Positions 17,505 through 27,724 of a stretch of 64,000 nt of DNA are shown piece after piece; within the stretch, counting starts at the first letter, position 1; every line of letters begins with the position of its first letter. Position numbers and translations under genes: made by a program. Location of the stretch: assembly GCA_025059775.1 (NCBI GenBank), contig JANXCW010000002.1:62001-126000 (forward strand), written 5' to 3'. Source of the DNA: Armatimonadota bacterium. GTDB lineage: Bacteria; Sysuimicrobiota; Sysuimicrobiia; Sysuimicrobiales; Sysuimicrobiaceae. The notes under the pieces are model-generated. The model was given only the letters and a program-made list of their open reading frames with translations, did not search any database and was not told the origin of the DNA.

Positions 17505-18275
17505 CTAGATGCCCAGGACGTGGTAGCCCGCGTCCGCGAACAGCACCTGACCCGTAACCACCCGGCTCAGGTCGCTGGCCAGGAACACCGCCACGTCCCC
17601 CACGTCCTCCGCCTCCACGGCCCGGCGGAGGGGAGCGCGCTCCGCGTACGATCGAAGGAACTCCGCGAACCCTGCCACGGCCCGGGCGGAAGCGGTCCTG
17701 ATGGGACCCGCGGAGATGGCGTTCACCCGGATCCCCCGCGGCCCCAGCTCGTAGGCCAGGTACCGCACGATGCACTCCAGGGCAGCTTTCGCGGGCGCCA
17801 TCACGTTGTAGTTGGGGTACACCCGGGAGCTGGCGGCAAAGGTGAGGGTCAGGACACTACTGCCCGAGGGCATCAACGGTGCCAGGGCCCTGGTGCACGC
17901 CACGAGCGAGTAGGCACTCACCTCCTGGGCCACCAGGTACCCCTCCCGGCTCGTGTCCAGGAAGCTGCCCCGCAGATCCTCGGTGCGGGCGTAGGCGATG
18001 CTGTGTACGAGGACGTGGAGCTCCCCAGGATCCTCCCGCAGGGTCTGTTGCAGCCGGGCCAGGTCCTCCTCCCGGGAGACGTCACACGCCAGGGCCCGCG
18101 CCCCTCCCAGTTCCTCCGCAAGCCTGCGGACCGTGTCCGCCTCCCGCTCTCCGAGATAGGTGAGAAAGCAACGGGCGCCCTCCCGATGGAGGGCGCGGGC
18201 GATTCCCCATGCGATGCTCCACCGGTTTGCCACCCCCATCACGAGGGCATTTTTCCCCGCAAGCAACCCCGACAC
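17505..18275 (-). CDS. fabI: Enoyl-[acyl-carrier-protein] reductase (NADH) FabI
   Basis: FabI catalyses the last reduction of the fatty-acid elongation cycle. Starting at GTG (18275) behind GGAGGGAGG gives 256 residues and the conserved N terminus, with the GVANRWSIAWGIA cofactor motif (14-26). The catalytic Tyr156 and Lys163 (PNYNVMAPAK) fall at the same numbers as in Escherichia coli. The other usually conserved tyrosine (position 146) is Phe here. The long upstream extension in the same frame lies inside rel and is not coding. It is placed between rel and dtd with short gaps, so it is probably co-transcribed with them. Confidence 0.94.
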   Translation of the reverse strand: MSGLLAGKNALVMGVANRWSIAWGIARALHREGARCFLTYLGEREADTVRRLAEELGGARALACDVSREEDLARLQQTLREDPGELHVLVHSIAYARTEDLRGSFLDTSREGYLVAQEVSAYSLVACTRALAPLMPSGSSVLTLTFAASSRVYPNYNVMAPAKAALECIVRYLAYELGPRGIRVNAISAGPIRTASARAVAGFAEFLRSYAERAPLRRAVEAEDVGDVAVFLASDLSRVVTGQVLFADAGYHVLGI

Positions 18276-18298
18276 GATGCCTCCCTCCGTCTGCGGTG

Positions 18299-20500
18299 TT
18301 AGCTGGGGACCCGCTCCACGCGGTAGACGTCCGGCACCTTGCTGATGCGCTGCATCACCGTGGTGAGCTGGCCCACGTTGCGGATGTCCAGGACGAGGTC
18401 GATGACACCCACCTTGTCCCGGCGCACCCGGGCGTTCACGCTCCGGACGTTCGTCCGGGTGTCCGCCACCGCGCTCAGAACGTCCTTGAGAAGGCCCACC
18501 CGATCCAGGGCCTCGATCTGGAGTTCCACGGGATACGTCCCGTCCTCGGACGGCTCCCACTCCACCTCCAGCAGCCGCTCGGGCTGCCGGCGGAGGTGGT
18601 GGAGGTTGGGGCAGTCGCGGCGGTGGATGGTCACTCCTCTCCCCCGGGTGATGTACCCCACCACCGCATCGCCCGGCAGGGGCATGCAGCACCGGGCCAG
18701 GGTGGTGAGCACGTTGTCCACACCCCGCACCCGCAGCCCCCGGGCTGCCGGTGCAGGCGGGGGGGCGGTCGGGGCAGGCGCGGGAAGCACCTCCGTAGGC
18801 GGCACCCCGGGTCCCTGGAGGGCCTGCACCACCTGCAACAGGGTGAGGTCACCGGTTCCCAGCGCCGCGTAGATGTCCTCCTCGCTCTGCAGCTGGAGTC
18901 GCTCCACGGCCTGGCGCAGCCGCTCTGTTTTCAGCAGCTGCCCGTGCAGTCCCAGCCGGCGCAGCTCCCGCTCCAGCAGCTCCCGGCCTCGAGCGATGTT
19001 CTCCTCCCGCTGCTGCTTGCGGAACCACTGCCGGATCTTGGTGCGGGCATTGCTGGTGACCACGAACCCCAGCCAGTCCCGGCTTGGCCCCGAAGAGGTT
19101 TTCGAGGTGAGGATCTCTACGATGTCCCCGCTCTGCAGCCGATAGCTCAGGGGAACCAGGCGCCCGTTCACCTTGGCGCCCACGCAGCGGTGGCCGATGT
19201 CCGTGTGGATGCGGTATGCGAAGTCCACGGGAGTGGCTCCCCTGGGCAGATCGATCACATCGCCCTTTGGGGTGAAGACGAAGACCTCGTTCTGGAAGAG
19301 GTCCAGCTTCACGGACCGCATGAACTCCCGGGCGTCCTGCATCTCCTGGTGCCACTCCAGGAGCTGCCGCAACCAGCTCAGCTTCTCCTCAAAGGCGCGG
19401 TCCCGGGGAACCGTGCGGCCCTCCTTGTACCGCCAGTGGGCCGCGATCCCATACTCCGCCTCCTGGTGCATCTGATGGGTACGGATCTGCACCTCCAGGG
19501 GCATGCCTCGGTAGAGCACGGTGGTGTGCAGAGACCGGTAGCCGCTGGGCTTTGGGTTTGCGATGTAGTCGTCGAACTCGCCGGGAATGGGCCGCCACAG
19601 GGAATGGATGATCCCGAGGGCCGCATAGCAGTCCTTCACCTCGTCCACGATCACCCGCACTCCCAGACGGTCGTAGATCCGGCTCAGGCCCTTCCCCTGG
19701 TACTCGGGCCGCTGCAGCTTCCGGTAGATGCTGTAGGCGTGCTTGGGACGCGCGGTGATGTTCGCGCGATCCACCCGGATCCCCGCCCGGTTCAGCTCCT
19801 GGTACAGCTCCTCCTGGACGCTCCGCAGGATCTCCTCCTGCTGCGTCTGAGCCTCCCGCAGGGCTTCCGTGATCTCCCGGTACGCCTCCGGCTCCAGGAT
19901 GGCGAAGGCGAGATCCTCCAGCTCGTTCTGTACCTGTCCGATCCCCAGACGCTTCGCCAGCGGCGCGTAGATCTCCAGGGTCTCCTGGGCTTTACGGCGC
20001 TGGTGGTCCGGGGGCATGGCGGCGATGGTGCGCAGGTTGTGGAGCCGGTCCGCCAACTTGATGAGGATGATGCGGATATCCTTCGCCATGGCGAGGAGCA
20101 TCTTCCGGAGGTTCTCCGCCTGACGCTCCTCCCGGCTCTTCCACTGGATCCGGCCCAGCTTGGTCACTCCGTCCACCAGGGCAGCGATTTCCTCCCCGAA
20201 CTCCTGCCGGATCTCCTCCAGGGTATGCCGGGTATCCTCCGGTACGTCGTGCAACAGCCCGGCGGCTACGGTCACGGGGTCCAGACGCAAACCGGCCAGA
20301 ATCTCCGCCACCGCGAGGGCGTGGTAGATGTAGGGCTCGCCGCTCCGCCGGAACTGTCCCTCGTGGGCCTCCACGGCGAATGCGTAGGCCCGCCGCAGCA
20401 GCGCGAGGTCCGCCCGTGGGTTCGCTTCCCGAACCCGCTCCACAACCCGCTGCATCTCCGGCGGCAGCGAGGGCTCCGTCTTCAGCTCCTCAAGCGCCAT
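18299..20500 (-). CDS. rel: Bifunctional (p)ppGpp synthetase/hydrolase Rel
   Basis: Rel makes and degrades the stringent-response alarmone (p)ppGpp. The 733 residues show the full long-RSH layout: an HD hydrolase domain with His60, HD at 84-85 and ED at 88-89; a synthetase domain around GVRVIVDEVKDCYAALG and NPKPSGYRSLH; a TGS domain (VFTPKGDVIDLPRGATPVDF); a Cys-containing zinc-finger region (ARCCMPLPGD); and a C-terminal ACT domain. Because the HD motif is intact, it should hydrolyse as well as synthesise. It follows recJ by six bases. Together with CodY, which senses GTP, it would link amino acid starvation to gene expression. Confidence 0.95.
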   Translation of the reverse strand: MALEELKTEPSLPPEMQRVVERVREANPRADLALLRRAYAFAVEAHEGQFRRSGEPYIYHALAVAEILAGLRLDPVTVAAGLLHDVPEDTRHTLEEIRQEFGEEIAALVDGVTKLGRIQWKSREERQAENLRKMLLAMAKDIRIILIKLADRLHNLRTIAAMPPDHQRRKAQETLEIYAPLAKRLGIGQVQNELEDLAFAILEPEAYREITEALREAQTQQEEILRSVQEELYQELNRAGIRVDRANITARPKHAYSIYRKLQRPEYQGKGLSRIYDRLGVRVIVDEVKDCYAALGIIHSLWRPIPGEFDDYIANPKPSGYRSLHTTVLYRGMPLEVQIRTHQMHQEAEYGIAAHWRYKEGRTVPRDRAFEEKLSWLRQLLEWHQEMQDAREFMRSVKLDLFQNEVFVFTPKGDVIDLPRGATPVDFAYRIHTDIGHRCVGAKVNGRLVPLSYRLQSGDIVEILTSKTSSGPSRDWLGFVVTSNARTKIRQWFRKQQREENIARGRELLERELRRLGLHGQLLKTERLRQAVERLQLQSEEDIYAALGTGDLTLLQVVQALQGPGVPPTEVLPAPAPTAPPPAPAARGLRVRGVDNVLTTLARCCMPLPGDAVVGYITRGRGVTIHRRDCPNLHHLRRQPERLLEVEWEPSEDGTYPVELQIEALDRVGLLKDVLSAVADTRTNVRSVNARVRRDKVGVIDLVLDIRNVGQLTTVMQRISKVPDVYRVERVPS

Positions 20501-20506
20501 TCCGCT

Positions 20507-23500
20507 TCACCCCGCGGGAGGAGCGGCGGGACCGGCCACTCCTTCCAGGATCTCCACGGCACCCGCCCGCCGCATCCACCGGATCCCCTGCTCCAGGGCC
20601 CGTCGGATCTCCTCCCCCTCTAGAAACCGTGCGGACACCGCCAGCTCTGCCCGCTGCCGTCCCGGACGGATGGACCACTCTCCTCCTTGCTCCTCCACCA
20701 CCCCAAGCTCCCGCAGGATGGCAAGCGCCGTGGGGAGCCCCTGCGCGGAGGACACGGGCCGCTTCCCCGCCCGGAGCCGCCGGTACACCTCCACCAGGGT
20801 TCTCCGCGAGGGGTATACCTCCTCCCACGCCTCCCGGATCCGCCTTCCATCTTCGGCATCGAAGGCTAGGTGCAGTGTAACACGCTCCCGGCCCGGTGCG
20901 GCACACGCCGCCTGGAGCAGGAAGAGGGCCCGAGGCTGCGGGGCACGCCACACCACGTGATCGACCCGCGTCCCCCCTTCCTCCGGTGGGGGACCCGAGC
21001 ACACCAGGACCTGCAGACGGCCCAGGGAGAGCAGGGCGTGCAGGCTCCTCCGGAGGGGCTGCGGGAGGAACGGGTGGTCGTAGGCGACGCGCACCTCCGG
21101 AAAATGGGCCTGCAGGATCTCCGCGGTGCGTACCGCCTCCTGGGGACCCGCCTCGAAGATCACCACCCGCTCTCCGGAGCGCACGAGGTCCACCAAGTGC
21201 TCCAGCCCCCCTCGACCCCGGCAGTCATCGAGGATCACCTCCCAGCGCATCCCGCCCCAGTACTCCAGGACCCATCCGGCAGGCGGATCTGTCCGGGCGG
21301 ACCACAGGTTCCATCGCACCGGACCGGGGTGTCGGAGCACCATCTCCGGCAGGACCACGGATTCTCCCACCAGGAGGTCCTGCGGCTTCAACAGACCCGG
21401 GTGGCGGCGGAGGTAGGAGAAGGTGGTGAAGAGCACGGGCGCGTGGGCCGCGGCGGGGTGCGGACGTATCCCGTGCCAGCATTCCGCGGGCACCCCGCAG
21501 GCCCGAAGCTTCGGCTCCCACTGCGCCCACCGGATATCCGCGAGGTCATGGGTGGGCCACGCACACACTACCCTCCTCCCCCCACGCGCCTCCTCCGCCA
21601 CCCCCACCAACAGCGCCCTCCACAGGCCTCGCCCCGGACCTCCCACCAGCACTCCCCTTCCTTCCCGGGTCGCGTCCAGCCATCCCCGGAGCGGGTCCGG
21701 GAGTTGCTCCCCCTCCAGGAGCCGGAGCTCCAGCATCCCCTCCCCTCGAAGGCCGGATTCCCAGATCTCCCGCTCCACCCGAATCCGCACGCCATTCAAC
21801 CCCGTCTCCAGCACGACGGCCCGATAGGATTCCCCTCGATCGAGGCCCGGGGCGATCCGGCCCGCCACCTCCGAGGGAAGGCGACCGAGGAAGCGTCCAT
21901 CCTCCGTTTCCACCCGGACGGCGTACGGGTCCGTGGGATGGTCCGGCTCTCGGACGAAGCGGAGGATGTGCCCGGCAACCAGGTTAGGCGTCCCCGCCTC
22001 ATCGCGGAGCTCCAGCTGGAACGAGCAGGCCCGCTCCACCCCTGCCCAGTCGGGTTCCCAGTACTCGCTGGCCCGCTCGAACAGGCGCGTCAGAATCCGC
22101 TCTGTATCCGGGGGAACCGAGGAGGTCCGCGCGGGCCGCAGGTCCTGAACCACCAGCTGGACCGCACTCCGATCTGGCCCGGAAGACGGCTCCACGGAGG
22201 CCGCCACGTCCACCTGCGGGGCCGAAAGGGCAAGACGTTCCGCCCGGTCCCCGAGCCCGAAGGCGATGCCCACCACGCGGCGGGTGCCGTCGGAAAGCCA
22301 AAGGCGCAGGTGGCTGGCATTGGCCCCCACAGGGCGGCTTTCCAGTACCCGGAGGCCGCGCAGGGCGAACACCGGACGGGGGTTCCCCACCCCGTGGGGT
22401 TCTAGGATTCGGAGGGCCTCCAGGAAGCGGTCGTCGAGCTCCGCAAGCGTGAGCTCCGCGTCCAGGTCCACGGTGGGGAGGAGGTCCTGAGGCTGAACCC
22501 AAGCCCGCACCGCCTCCTCGAACCGATCCCGGAAGGCCTCCAGGCGGTCGGTCAGAAGGCTTACACCCGCGGCCTGGGCGTGCCCTCCGAACGCCTCCAG
22601 CAAGGGTGCACAGGCCCGCAGGGCCTCCACGAGGTTCACCTCCGGGATGCTGCGGCCGCTTCCCCGGGCGATCCTCTCCCCCACGCTCAGCAGGATGGTA
22701 GGTCGGTAGAAGGTCTCCCGGACCTTGCCCGCGGCGATCCCCAGCACCCCCGGGTGCCAGGGTCCCCACAGGACCAGTGTGGCACGGTTCGGGGGATCCA
22801 AGGCCTGGGCGGCTTTCACCGCATCCTCCACCACCTCGTCCTGCACCCGCTGGCGCCTCTGGTTGAGGGCCTCCAGCTCCGCGCTCAGCCGTGCTGCCTC
22901 TTCCGGATCCTCCGTGAGGAGGAGATCCAGGGAGAGCTGGGCGGATTCCAGCCGGCCGCTCGCGTTGAGCCGGGGCGCCAGGCGCCACACCACGTCGTCC
23001 GCGGTCAGGCGGTCCGCTAAGCCCGCGGCCCGCAGGAGGGCCTGCAATCCCGGAAGGGAGGTGGTGGACATCCGGGCGAGGCCCGCCTTGGCGAGCATCC
23101 GGTTGGGGCCCACCAGGGGAACCATATCCGCCAGGGTACCGATGGCCGCGAGCTCCACCAGGGCTTCTCCCCCTCCCGTTCCCCCACGGGATTCCAGGAG
23201 TCGCACGAGCAGCCACGCGAGCCCGGCGGCGCAGTACTCCCGAAAGGATCCGGTGCCCAGCTTGGGATCCACCAGGGCATCCGCGGCGGGGAGGATGGGG
23301 GGAGGCTCGTGGTGATCCAACACCACTACCCGCATCCCCCGGCGGCGGGCGAGGGCGACTTCCTCCACCGCGGTGATCCCGCAATCCACCGCTACGAGCA
23401 GGCGGGCACCGCCTGCGACGATGCGATCCACGGCCTGGACGGAGAGGCCGTACCCCTCCTGGAGGCGGTGGGGGATATACGGGGCCACCCGTGCGCCCAT

Positions 23501-23842
23501 GGCCCGCAGGCCACGCACGAGGACGGCACAGGCACACACCCCATCCGCGTCATAGTCCCCGTAAACCACAATGGGGTCCTTGCGCACCGTCGCCTCCTCC
23601 ACCAGGGAGGCCGCCTCCGCCATACCGGGGATGTGTTCTGGATCGGGAAGGTCCCGGAGATCCGCCCGCAGGAAAGCCCGGATCTCCTCCTCCGTGCGGC
23701 AGCCCCGTCGCAGGAGGACCTGCACGAGAACGGGGGGCAAATCGAGCCGATGGGCGAGGACCTGGCAGAGGGAATCCGGGTCCGGGAGGCGCCACCGGGA
23801 GGGAGGCGGGGAGCCCTCAGAGCTTGCGCGTAGGCTCCGCAT
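20507..23842 (-). CDS. recJ: RecJ exonuclease fused to HIRAN-like and helicase-like regions
   Basis: RecJ degrades single-stranded DNA 5' to 3' in recombination and mismatch repair. The nuclease core is complete: DYDAD (96-100), VDCGI (152-156), DHH (176-178), then DHHA1 and OB parts up to about residue 570. At 1,111 residues the protein is far longer than the usual 550-800. Residues 600-695 contain the pattern REPDHPTDPYAVRVETEDG then LGRLPSEVA, which matches HIRAN domains. Residues 730-1000 look like a superfamily 2 helicase, but Walker A is degraded (GGPGRGLW, no Lys). The remaining C terminus is of unknown type. The first 26 bases overlap the LapA-like gene; rel follows immediately. Confidence 0.93.
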   Translation of the reverse strand: MRSLRASSEGSPPPSRWRLPDPDSLCQVLAHRLDLPPVLVQVLLRRGCRTEEEIRAFLRADLRDLPDPEHIPGMAEAASLVEEATVRKDPIVVYGDYDADGVCACAVLVRGLRAMGARVAPYIPHRLQEGYGLSVQAVDRIVAGGARLLVAVDCGITAVEEVALARRRGMRVVVLDHHEPPPILPAADALVDPKLGTGSFREYCAAGLAWLLVRLLESRGGTGGGEALVELAAIGTLADMVPLVGPNRMLAKAGLARMSTTSLPGLQALLRAAGLADRLTADDVVWRLAPRLNASGRLESAQLSLDLLLTEDPEEAARLSAELEALNQRRQRVQDEVVEDAVKAAQALDPPNRATLVLWGPWHPGVLGIAAGKVRETFYRPTILLSVGERIARGSGRSIPEVNLVEALRACAPLLEAFGGHAQAAGVSLLTDRLEAFRDRFEEAVRAWVQPQDLLPTVDLDAELTLAELDDRFLEALRILEPHGVGNPRPVFALRGLRVLESRPVGANASHLRLWLSDGTRRVVGIAFGLGDRAERLALSAPQVDVAASVEPSSGPDRSAVQLVVQDLRPARTSSVPPDTERILTRLFERASEYWEPDWAGVERACSFQLELRDEAGTPNLVAGHILRFVREPDHPTDPYAVRVETEDGRFLGRLPSEVAGRIAPGLDRGESYRAVVLETGLNGVRIRVEREIWESGLRGEGMLELRLLEGEQLPDPLRGWLDATREGRGVLVGGPGRGLWRALLVGVAEEARGGRRVVCAWPTHDLADIRWAQWEPKLRACGVPAECWHGIRPHPAAAHAPVLFTTFSYLRRHPGLLKPQDLLVGESVVLPEMVLRHPGPVRWNLWSARTDPPAGWVLEYWGGMRWEVILDDCRGRGGLEHLVDLVRSGERVVIFEAGPQEAVRTAEILQAHFPEVRVAYDHPFLPQPLRRSLHALLSLGRLQVLVCSGPPPEEGGTRVDHVVWRAPQPRALFLLQAACAAPGRERVTLHLAFDAEDGRRIREAWEEVYPSRRTLVEVYRRLRAGKRPVSSAQGLPTALAILRELGVVEEQGGEWSIRPGRQRAELAVSARFLEGEEIRRALEQGIRWMRRAGAVEILEGVAGPAAPPAG

Positions 23843-24125
23843 CGCCTCCTGGGAGAGGCTCCGTTGAGAGGGCCGTGGGGGTTCGCCTCAGGCGTTCCAG
23901 ACGTCCCACCCGGCCGTGAAGCAGGAGGTTGCTCACCAACAGGGGGACGCCGAGGATGCCCGCCCCGACGAACAGGGCTGCCACGATGGCGCTGGGGATG
24001 GGGCCCTGGAAGGCCACCCACGGGCCCCACCGCACGGACACCGTCTCCGTAGTCTGCAGGTTGCTAAGGACCACGCCCACCGCGAGGAGGGCAAGCACGG
24101 AGAGGGCCACCAGGAACACCCGCAT
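23817..24125 (-). CDS. LapA-domain (DUF1049) small membrane protein
   Basis: The product has 102 residues, with two predicted membrane helices (about 4-22 and 45-68) separated by a short polar loop, and a basic cytoplasmic tail. The NLQTTETVSVRWG and GPIPSAIVAALFVGAGILG patterns fit the LapA family, whose Escherichia coli member helps regulate lipopolysaccharide synthesis. Such proteins also occur in bacteria without an outer membrane, where the role is unknown. It lies between secF and recJ on the same strand and overlaps the recJ start by 26 bases. Confidence 0.75.
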   Translation of the reverse strand: MRVFLVALSVLALLAVGVVLSNLQTTETVSVRWGPWVAFQGPIPSAIVAALFVGAGILGVPLLVSNLLLHGRVGRLERLRRTPTALSTEPLPGGDAEPTRKL

Positions 24126-24162
24126 CCGGTGCTTTGGATGCTAGCACGGGCCGCGCAACGGG

Positions 24163-25137
24163 TCAAACGCGAGAGGTGCGGCGGCCACGGCGGGATCCCG
24201 CCTCCACCGTCTCTGCCCGGGCGCTGGACGGAGCCCCGGGTGCGACCAAGGCCATGCGCTCCCCCCGCACCGCGAGGTCCACGAGAAGGGGGCTTGCAAC
24301 CCCGATGGAGGAGTAGGCGCCCGTGAGGACCGCCACGCACAGGCCGAAGGCGAAGTCTCGGATGGTGGGCCCTCCGAACACGTACACGGCTCCGATGGCA
24401 AGCAGGGTGGTGGCGCTGGTCCCCAGGGACCGCACCAGGGACTCCAGGATGCTGCGGTTCACGAGTTCCGGGAAGGGCTCCCGGGTGCGCAGGTTGAGGT
24501 TCTCCCGGATGCGGTCGAAGACCACGATGGTATCGTTGATGCTGTAGCCCACCACCGTGAGGAGGACCGCCACAAAAGCGCTGTCCACCGTGGCCCGGGT
24601 GAGGGCAAACGCCCCCAGGACCACCAGTACGTCATGCACCAGGGCCACGTCCGCGGCGAGGGCGTAGTGCCAGGAGCGGAACCGGATCGTCACGTAGACC
24701 ACCTGGAGGATCAGGCCGATCACCACCCCGAGGATGGCGATGTTGCGCAGCTCCCGGCCGATCTTGGGCCCCACGTCGTCCACGCTGAGCACCATGAACG
24801 GGCCCACTCCACGACGTAGGGCCCCCAGCACCTGGTTGCGCTCCGCGGCACTCAGGTATCTGGTTCGAATCGAGACATCGCCGGTCCCCGGCGTCTGCTG
24901 GATCATCGCCTCCCCAAGCCGGAGCGGGGTTAGGACGGAGCGCACCCTGCCGGTGGTCACGGTGCGATCCTCGAACCGCAGGAGGAGCAGGGTTCCTCCC
25001 GTGAAGTCCACACCCCAGTTGAGGGGCGGACGTCCCACAGCCATGTTGCCGGCCAGGGCCGCTCCCGCGAGGAGGACGACGAGCAGGGAGGCCAGGTACA
25101 GGTAGCGGCGGTGTCCGATGAGATCCCAGCGTTTCAT
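24163..25137 (-). CDS. secF: Protein translocase subunit SecF
   Basis: SecF pairs with SecD to pull preproteins across the membrane using the proton gradient. The ATG at 25137 overlaps the secD stop as ATGA and yields 324 residues beginning [15 protein letters not shown]; the longer upstream frame lies inside secD and is not real. The GVDFTGGT signature follows the first membrane helix, and six membrane segments are visible, with the conserved [19 protein letters not shown] motif. The C-terminal 40 residues are polar and lie in the cytoplasm. Confidence 0.95.
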   Translation of the reverse strand: MKRWDLIGHRRYLYLASLLVVLLAGAALAGNMAVGRPPLNWGVDFTGGTLLLLRFEDRTVTTGRVRSVLTPLRLGEAMIQQTPGTGDVSIRTRYLSAAERNQVLGALRRGVGPFMVLSVDDVGPKIGRELRNIAILGVVIGLILQVVYVTIRFRSWHYALAADVALVHDVLVVLGAFALTRATVDSAFVAVLLTVVGYSINDTIVVFDRIRENLNLRTREPFPELVNRSILESLVRSLGTSATTLLAIGAVYVFGGPTIRDFAFGLCVAVLTGAYSSIGVASPLLVDLAVRGERMALVAPGAPSSARAETVEAGSRRGRRTSRV

Positions 25138-26480
25138 GCCGCCGCCTCCACGCGGGGCAACCGCGCCATGCGCACAAACCACCCTGCAAGCCCCGTGTCC
25201 ACGCACAGCTCCACCAGCCAGCGGGTCACGAAGACCGCGGTGAACACACTCACCAGAACCCCGATCACCAGGGTGACCGCGAAGCCCCGGATGGGTCCGC
25301 TTCCCAGCCACAGCAGCACGGCGGCGCCGATCAAGGTGGTGGCGTTGCTGTCGACGATGGTTGCGAGGGCGCGCCGCCAGCCCGTGGCGATGGCCGTCCG
25401 CAACGGCTTACCCATCCGGAGCTCCTCTTTGACCTTCTCGAAGATGATCACGTTGCCGTCCACCGCCATCCCCAGGCTCAGGATGAGGCCGGCGATGCCG
25501 GGCAGGGTCAGGGTGGCGCTCAGTGCGGTGAATACGCCGAGGACCGAGAGGGCGTAGATCCCCAGAGCCACGGAGGCCAGCAGCCCTCCAAGGCCGTAGT
25601 AGGAGACCAGGAGGAGGACCACCATGGCCGCGGCGATCCATCCCGCCCGCAGGCTGCGCTCAATGGAGTCCCGCCCCAGGGTAGGTCCCACCGTACGCTC
25701 CTCCACAGGCTGGACGGGGACGGGGAGGGCTCCCCCCCGCAGCAGGATGGCGAGGTCCCGGGCCTGGTCCGAGGTGAAGTTCCCCTCGATCACCCCCTCC
25801 CCGGGGATCCGGGCCCGGATGACGGGCGAACTGATCACCCGGTTGTCGAGGACGATGGTGAGGTACTCGCCGATGCTGCGGCCCGTATGCTCCTCAAACT
25901 TCTTTGCACCCTCCCCTCCGAACCGGAAGCGCACCACCCAGTTCAATCCCTGCGGATCCAGCTCCGCCCGCGCGTCCCGCAGGTCCGCACCCGTCACCAC
26001 CACCTTCTTGGGGAGGGAGACCACGCGGCCATCGGGAAGCCGCACCCGGCGGTTGCCCGGAAGCCACTCCGCGCCCTCCGGAAGGCTCTGGTGGTCCGTG
26101 TCCACGAACTCCAGCAGGGCCGTGCGGCCGATGAGCTCCTTGGCCCGCTGTGGGTCCTGAAGCCCTGGGAACTCCACGATGATGCGGTCCGCGCCCTGGC
26201 GCTGCAGGAGCGGCTCCGCGATCCCCAGGGCGTCGATGCGGCGCTCGATGACCCGCATGGCGGCGTCCACCTTGTCCGGGGTAACCTGCACACCCGGACG
26301 TGGCTGGGCCTCCAGCACGATGCGGGTGCCGCCCTGCAGGTCCAAGCCCAACCGGAGGTGGGGCCGCGGGGGATGGAGCACGGGTCTCCACCCATCCCAC
26401 GCCAGGGGTTGGAAGGTCACCTGAAATGCCCCGAGGACGAGGGCCAGGAGGATCAACACGCGCAGGGGATATCCTCGCAA
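25134..26480 (-). CDS. secD: Protein translocase subunit SecD
   Basis: SecD is the large partner of SecF in the accessory translocase. The 448-residue product begins at a TTG (26480..26478) with AAGGAG eight bases upstream. It has an N-terminal membrane helix, the [14 protein letters not shown] motif, a periplasmic P1 region and five further membrane segments including [16 protein letters not shown]. Homology to the family starts right after the TTG, so no earlier start is needed. Its promoter overlaps the stop codon of the preceding thiolase gene. Confidence 0.95.
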   Translation of the reverse strand: MRGYPLRVLILLALVLGAFQVTFQPLAWDGWRPVLHPPRPHLRLGLDLQGGTRIVLEAQPRPGVQVTPDKVDAAMRVIERRIDALGIAEPLLQRQGADRIIVEFPGLQDPQRAKELIGRTALLEFVDTDHQSLPEGAEWLPGNRRVRLPDGRVVSLPKKVVVTGADLRDARAELDPQGLNWVVRFRFGGEGAKKFEEHTGRSIGEYLTIVLDNRVISSPVIRARIPGEGVIEGNFTSDQARDLAILLRGGALPVPVQPVEERTVGPTLGRDSIERSLRAGWIAAAMVVLLLVSYYGLGGLLASVALGIYALSVLGVFTALSATLTLPGIAGLILSLGMAVDGNVIIFEKVKEELRMGKPLRTAIATGWRRALATIVDSNATTLIGAAVLLWLGSGPIRGFAVTLVIGVLVSVFTAVFVTRWLVELCVDTGLAGWFVRMARLPRVEAAA

Positions 26481-26511
26481 CGGTCTCGCTCCTTCGGATC
26501 AAGTCGCGCCC

Positions 26512-26517
26512 ATTATA
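26512..26517 (-). promoter_or_regulatory. Consensus -10 element of secDF
   Basis: The minus strand has a perfect TATAAT whose bases also form the stop codon region of the thiolase gene. The start point would be near 26505, leaving a leader of about 25 bases with the AAGGAG ribosome binding site. The -35 candidate is weak (TTGTGG at short spacing). Confidence 0.5.
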
Positions 26518-27715
26518 CTCCATCCACCCGTTCCACAATCACCGCGATCCCCTGCCCCACCCCGATGCACATGGTGGCAAGCCCGTATCGGGCCTGCCGG
26601 CGGCGCAGCTCCCACACCAGGGTGGTGAGGATGCGGGCCCCGCTACATCCGAGCGGATGTCCCAGGGCGATGGCCCCGCCGTTGGAGTTCACCCGTTCGA
26701 GATCCAATCCCAGCTCCCGCACACACGCCAGCACCTGTGCGGCGAACGCCTCGTTGAGCTCCACGAGATCCACATCCTCCAGCCGCAGCCCCGCCCGCCG
26801 GAGGGCCTTGCGTACCGCGGGCACGGGGCCGAGCCCCATGACCGCGGGGTCCACACCGGCTACCGCGCTGGCCACGATCCGGGCCATGGGCCGGAGCCTC
26901 GCGCAGGTGCGGGCGTCCACGAGCAACAGGGCCGCGGCTCCGTCGTTGAGCCCGGAGCTGTTGCCCGCGGTCACGGTTCCATCCCGGCGGAAGGCGGGAC
27001 GGAGGGCGGCGAGCCGCTCCAGGGTGACATCCGGGCGAGGGTGCTCGTCCTGGTCCACCACCACCGGCTCTTGCTTGCCGGGGAGGATCACGGGCACCAG
27101 CTCGTCCCGGAATCGGCCCTCCGCAAGGGCACGGGCTGTCCGCCGCTGGCTCTCCAGCGCGTATCGGTCCTGCTCCTCCCGGGTAATCCCGTACCGCTCC
27201 GCCACGATCTCCGCGGTCTCCCCCAGGGCCATGGCCACGCCCGGCCACTTCTCCACCAGCCGCGGGTTGGAGAAGCGAGGTCCTAGGGTGGTGTCGTAGA
27301 CCTCGAACCGACGACTCCACGGCTCCTGGGATTTCGCCACCACGAAGGGCGCGCGGGTCATACTTTCCACCCCGCCCGCGATGACCACATCCGCTTCCCC
27401 GCACCGGATGGCGTGAAACGCACTCACCACCGCCTGCAGCCCGCTCCCACACAACCGGTTTACCGTCTGGCCCGGAACCTCTGGGGGAAGCCCCGCCTGC
27501 AGCAAGGCCATCCGGGCCACGTTCCGACCGTCTTCACCCGCCTGATTGGCGCATCCCAGGATCACGTCGTCCACGCGACCGGGATCCACGCCCGTCCGCT
27601 GGAGGAGGGCGGAGATCACCACCGCGGCGAGATCGTCCGGCCGTACGTCCCGCAGGGCGCCCCCGTATCGCCCGATGGGGGTGCGCACCGCGTCCACGAT
27701 CACCACATCCCGCAT
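26513..27715 (-). CDS. Acetyl-CoA acyltransferase (thiolase)
   Basis: Thiolases cleave or form 3-oxoacyl-CoA with a two-cysteine mechanism. The 400 residues show the acyl-accepting Cys in VNRLCGSG (about residue 88), NEAFAAQ, the His in [10 protein letters not shown] and the second Cys in CIGVGQG. The sequence is closest in pattern to degradative thiolases such as 3-oxoadipyl-CoA thiolase (PcaF/PaaJ) rather than to biosynthetic acetoacetyl-CoA thiolase, but this cannot be settled by eye. It follows the PaaG-like hydratase gene by nine bases, so the two probably act in the same acyl-CoA pathway. Confidence 0.9.
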   Translation of the reverse strand: MRDVVIVDAVRTPIGRYGGALRDVRPDDLAAVVISALLQRTGVDPGRVDDVILGCANQAGEDGRNVARMALLQAGLPPEVPGQTVNRLCGSGLQAVVSAFHAIRCGEADVVIAGGVESMTRAPFVVAKSQEPWSRRFEVYDTTLGPRFSNPRLVEKWPGVAMALGETAEIVAERYGITREEQDRYALESQRRTARALAEGRFRDELVPVILPGKQEPVVVDQDEHPRPDVTLERLAALRPAFRRDGTVTAGNSSGLNDGAAALLLVDARTCARLRPMARIVASAVAGVDPAVMGLGPVPAVRKALRRAGLRLEDVDLVELNEAFAAQVLACVRELGLDLERVNSNGGAIALGHPLGCSGARILTTLVWELRRRQARYGLATMCIGVGQGIAVIVERVDGV

Positions 27716-27724
27716 GCGCAGCTC

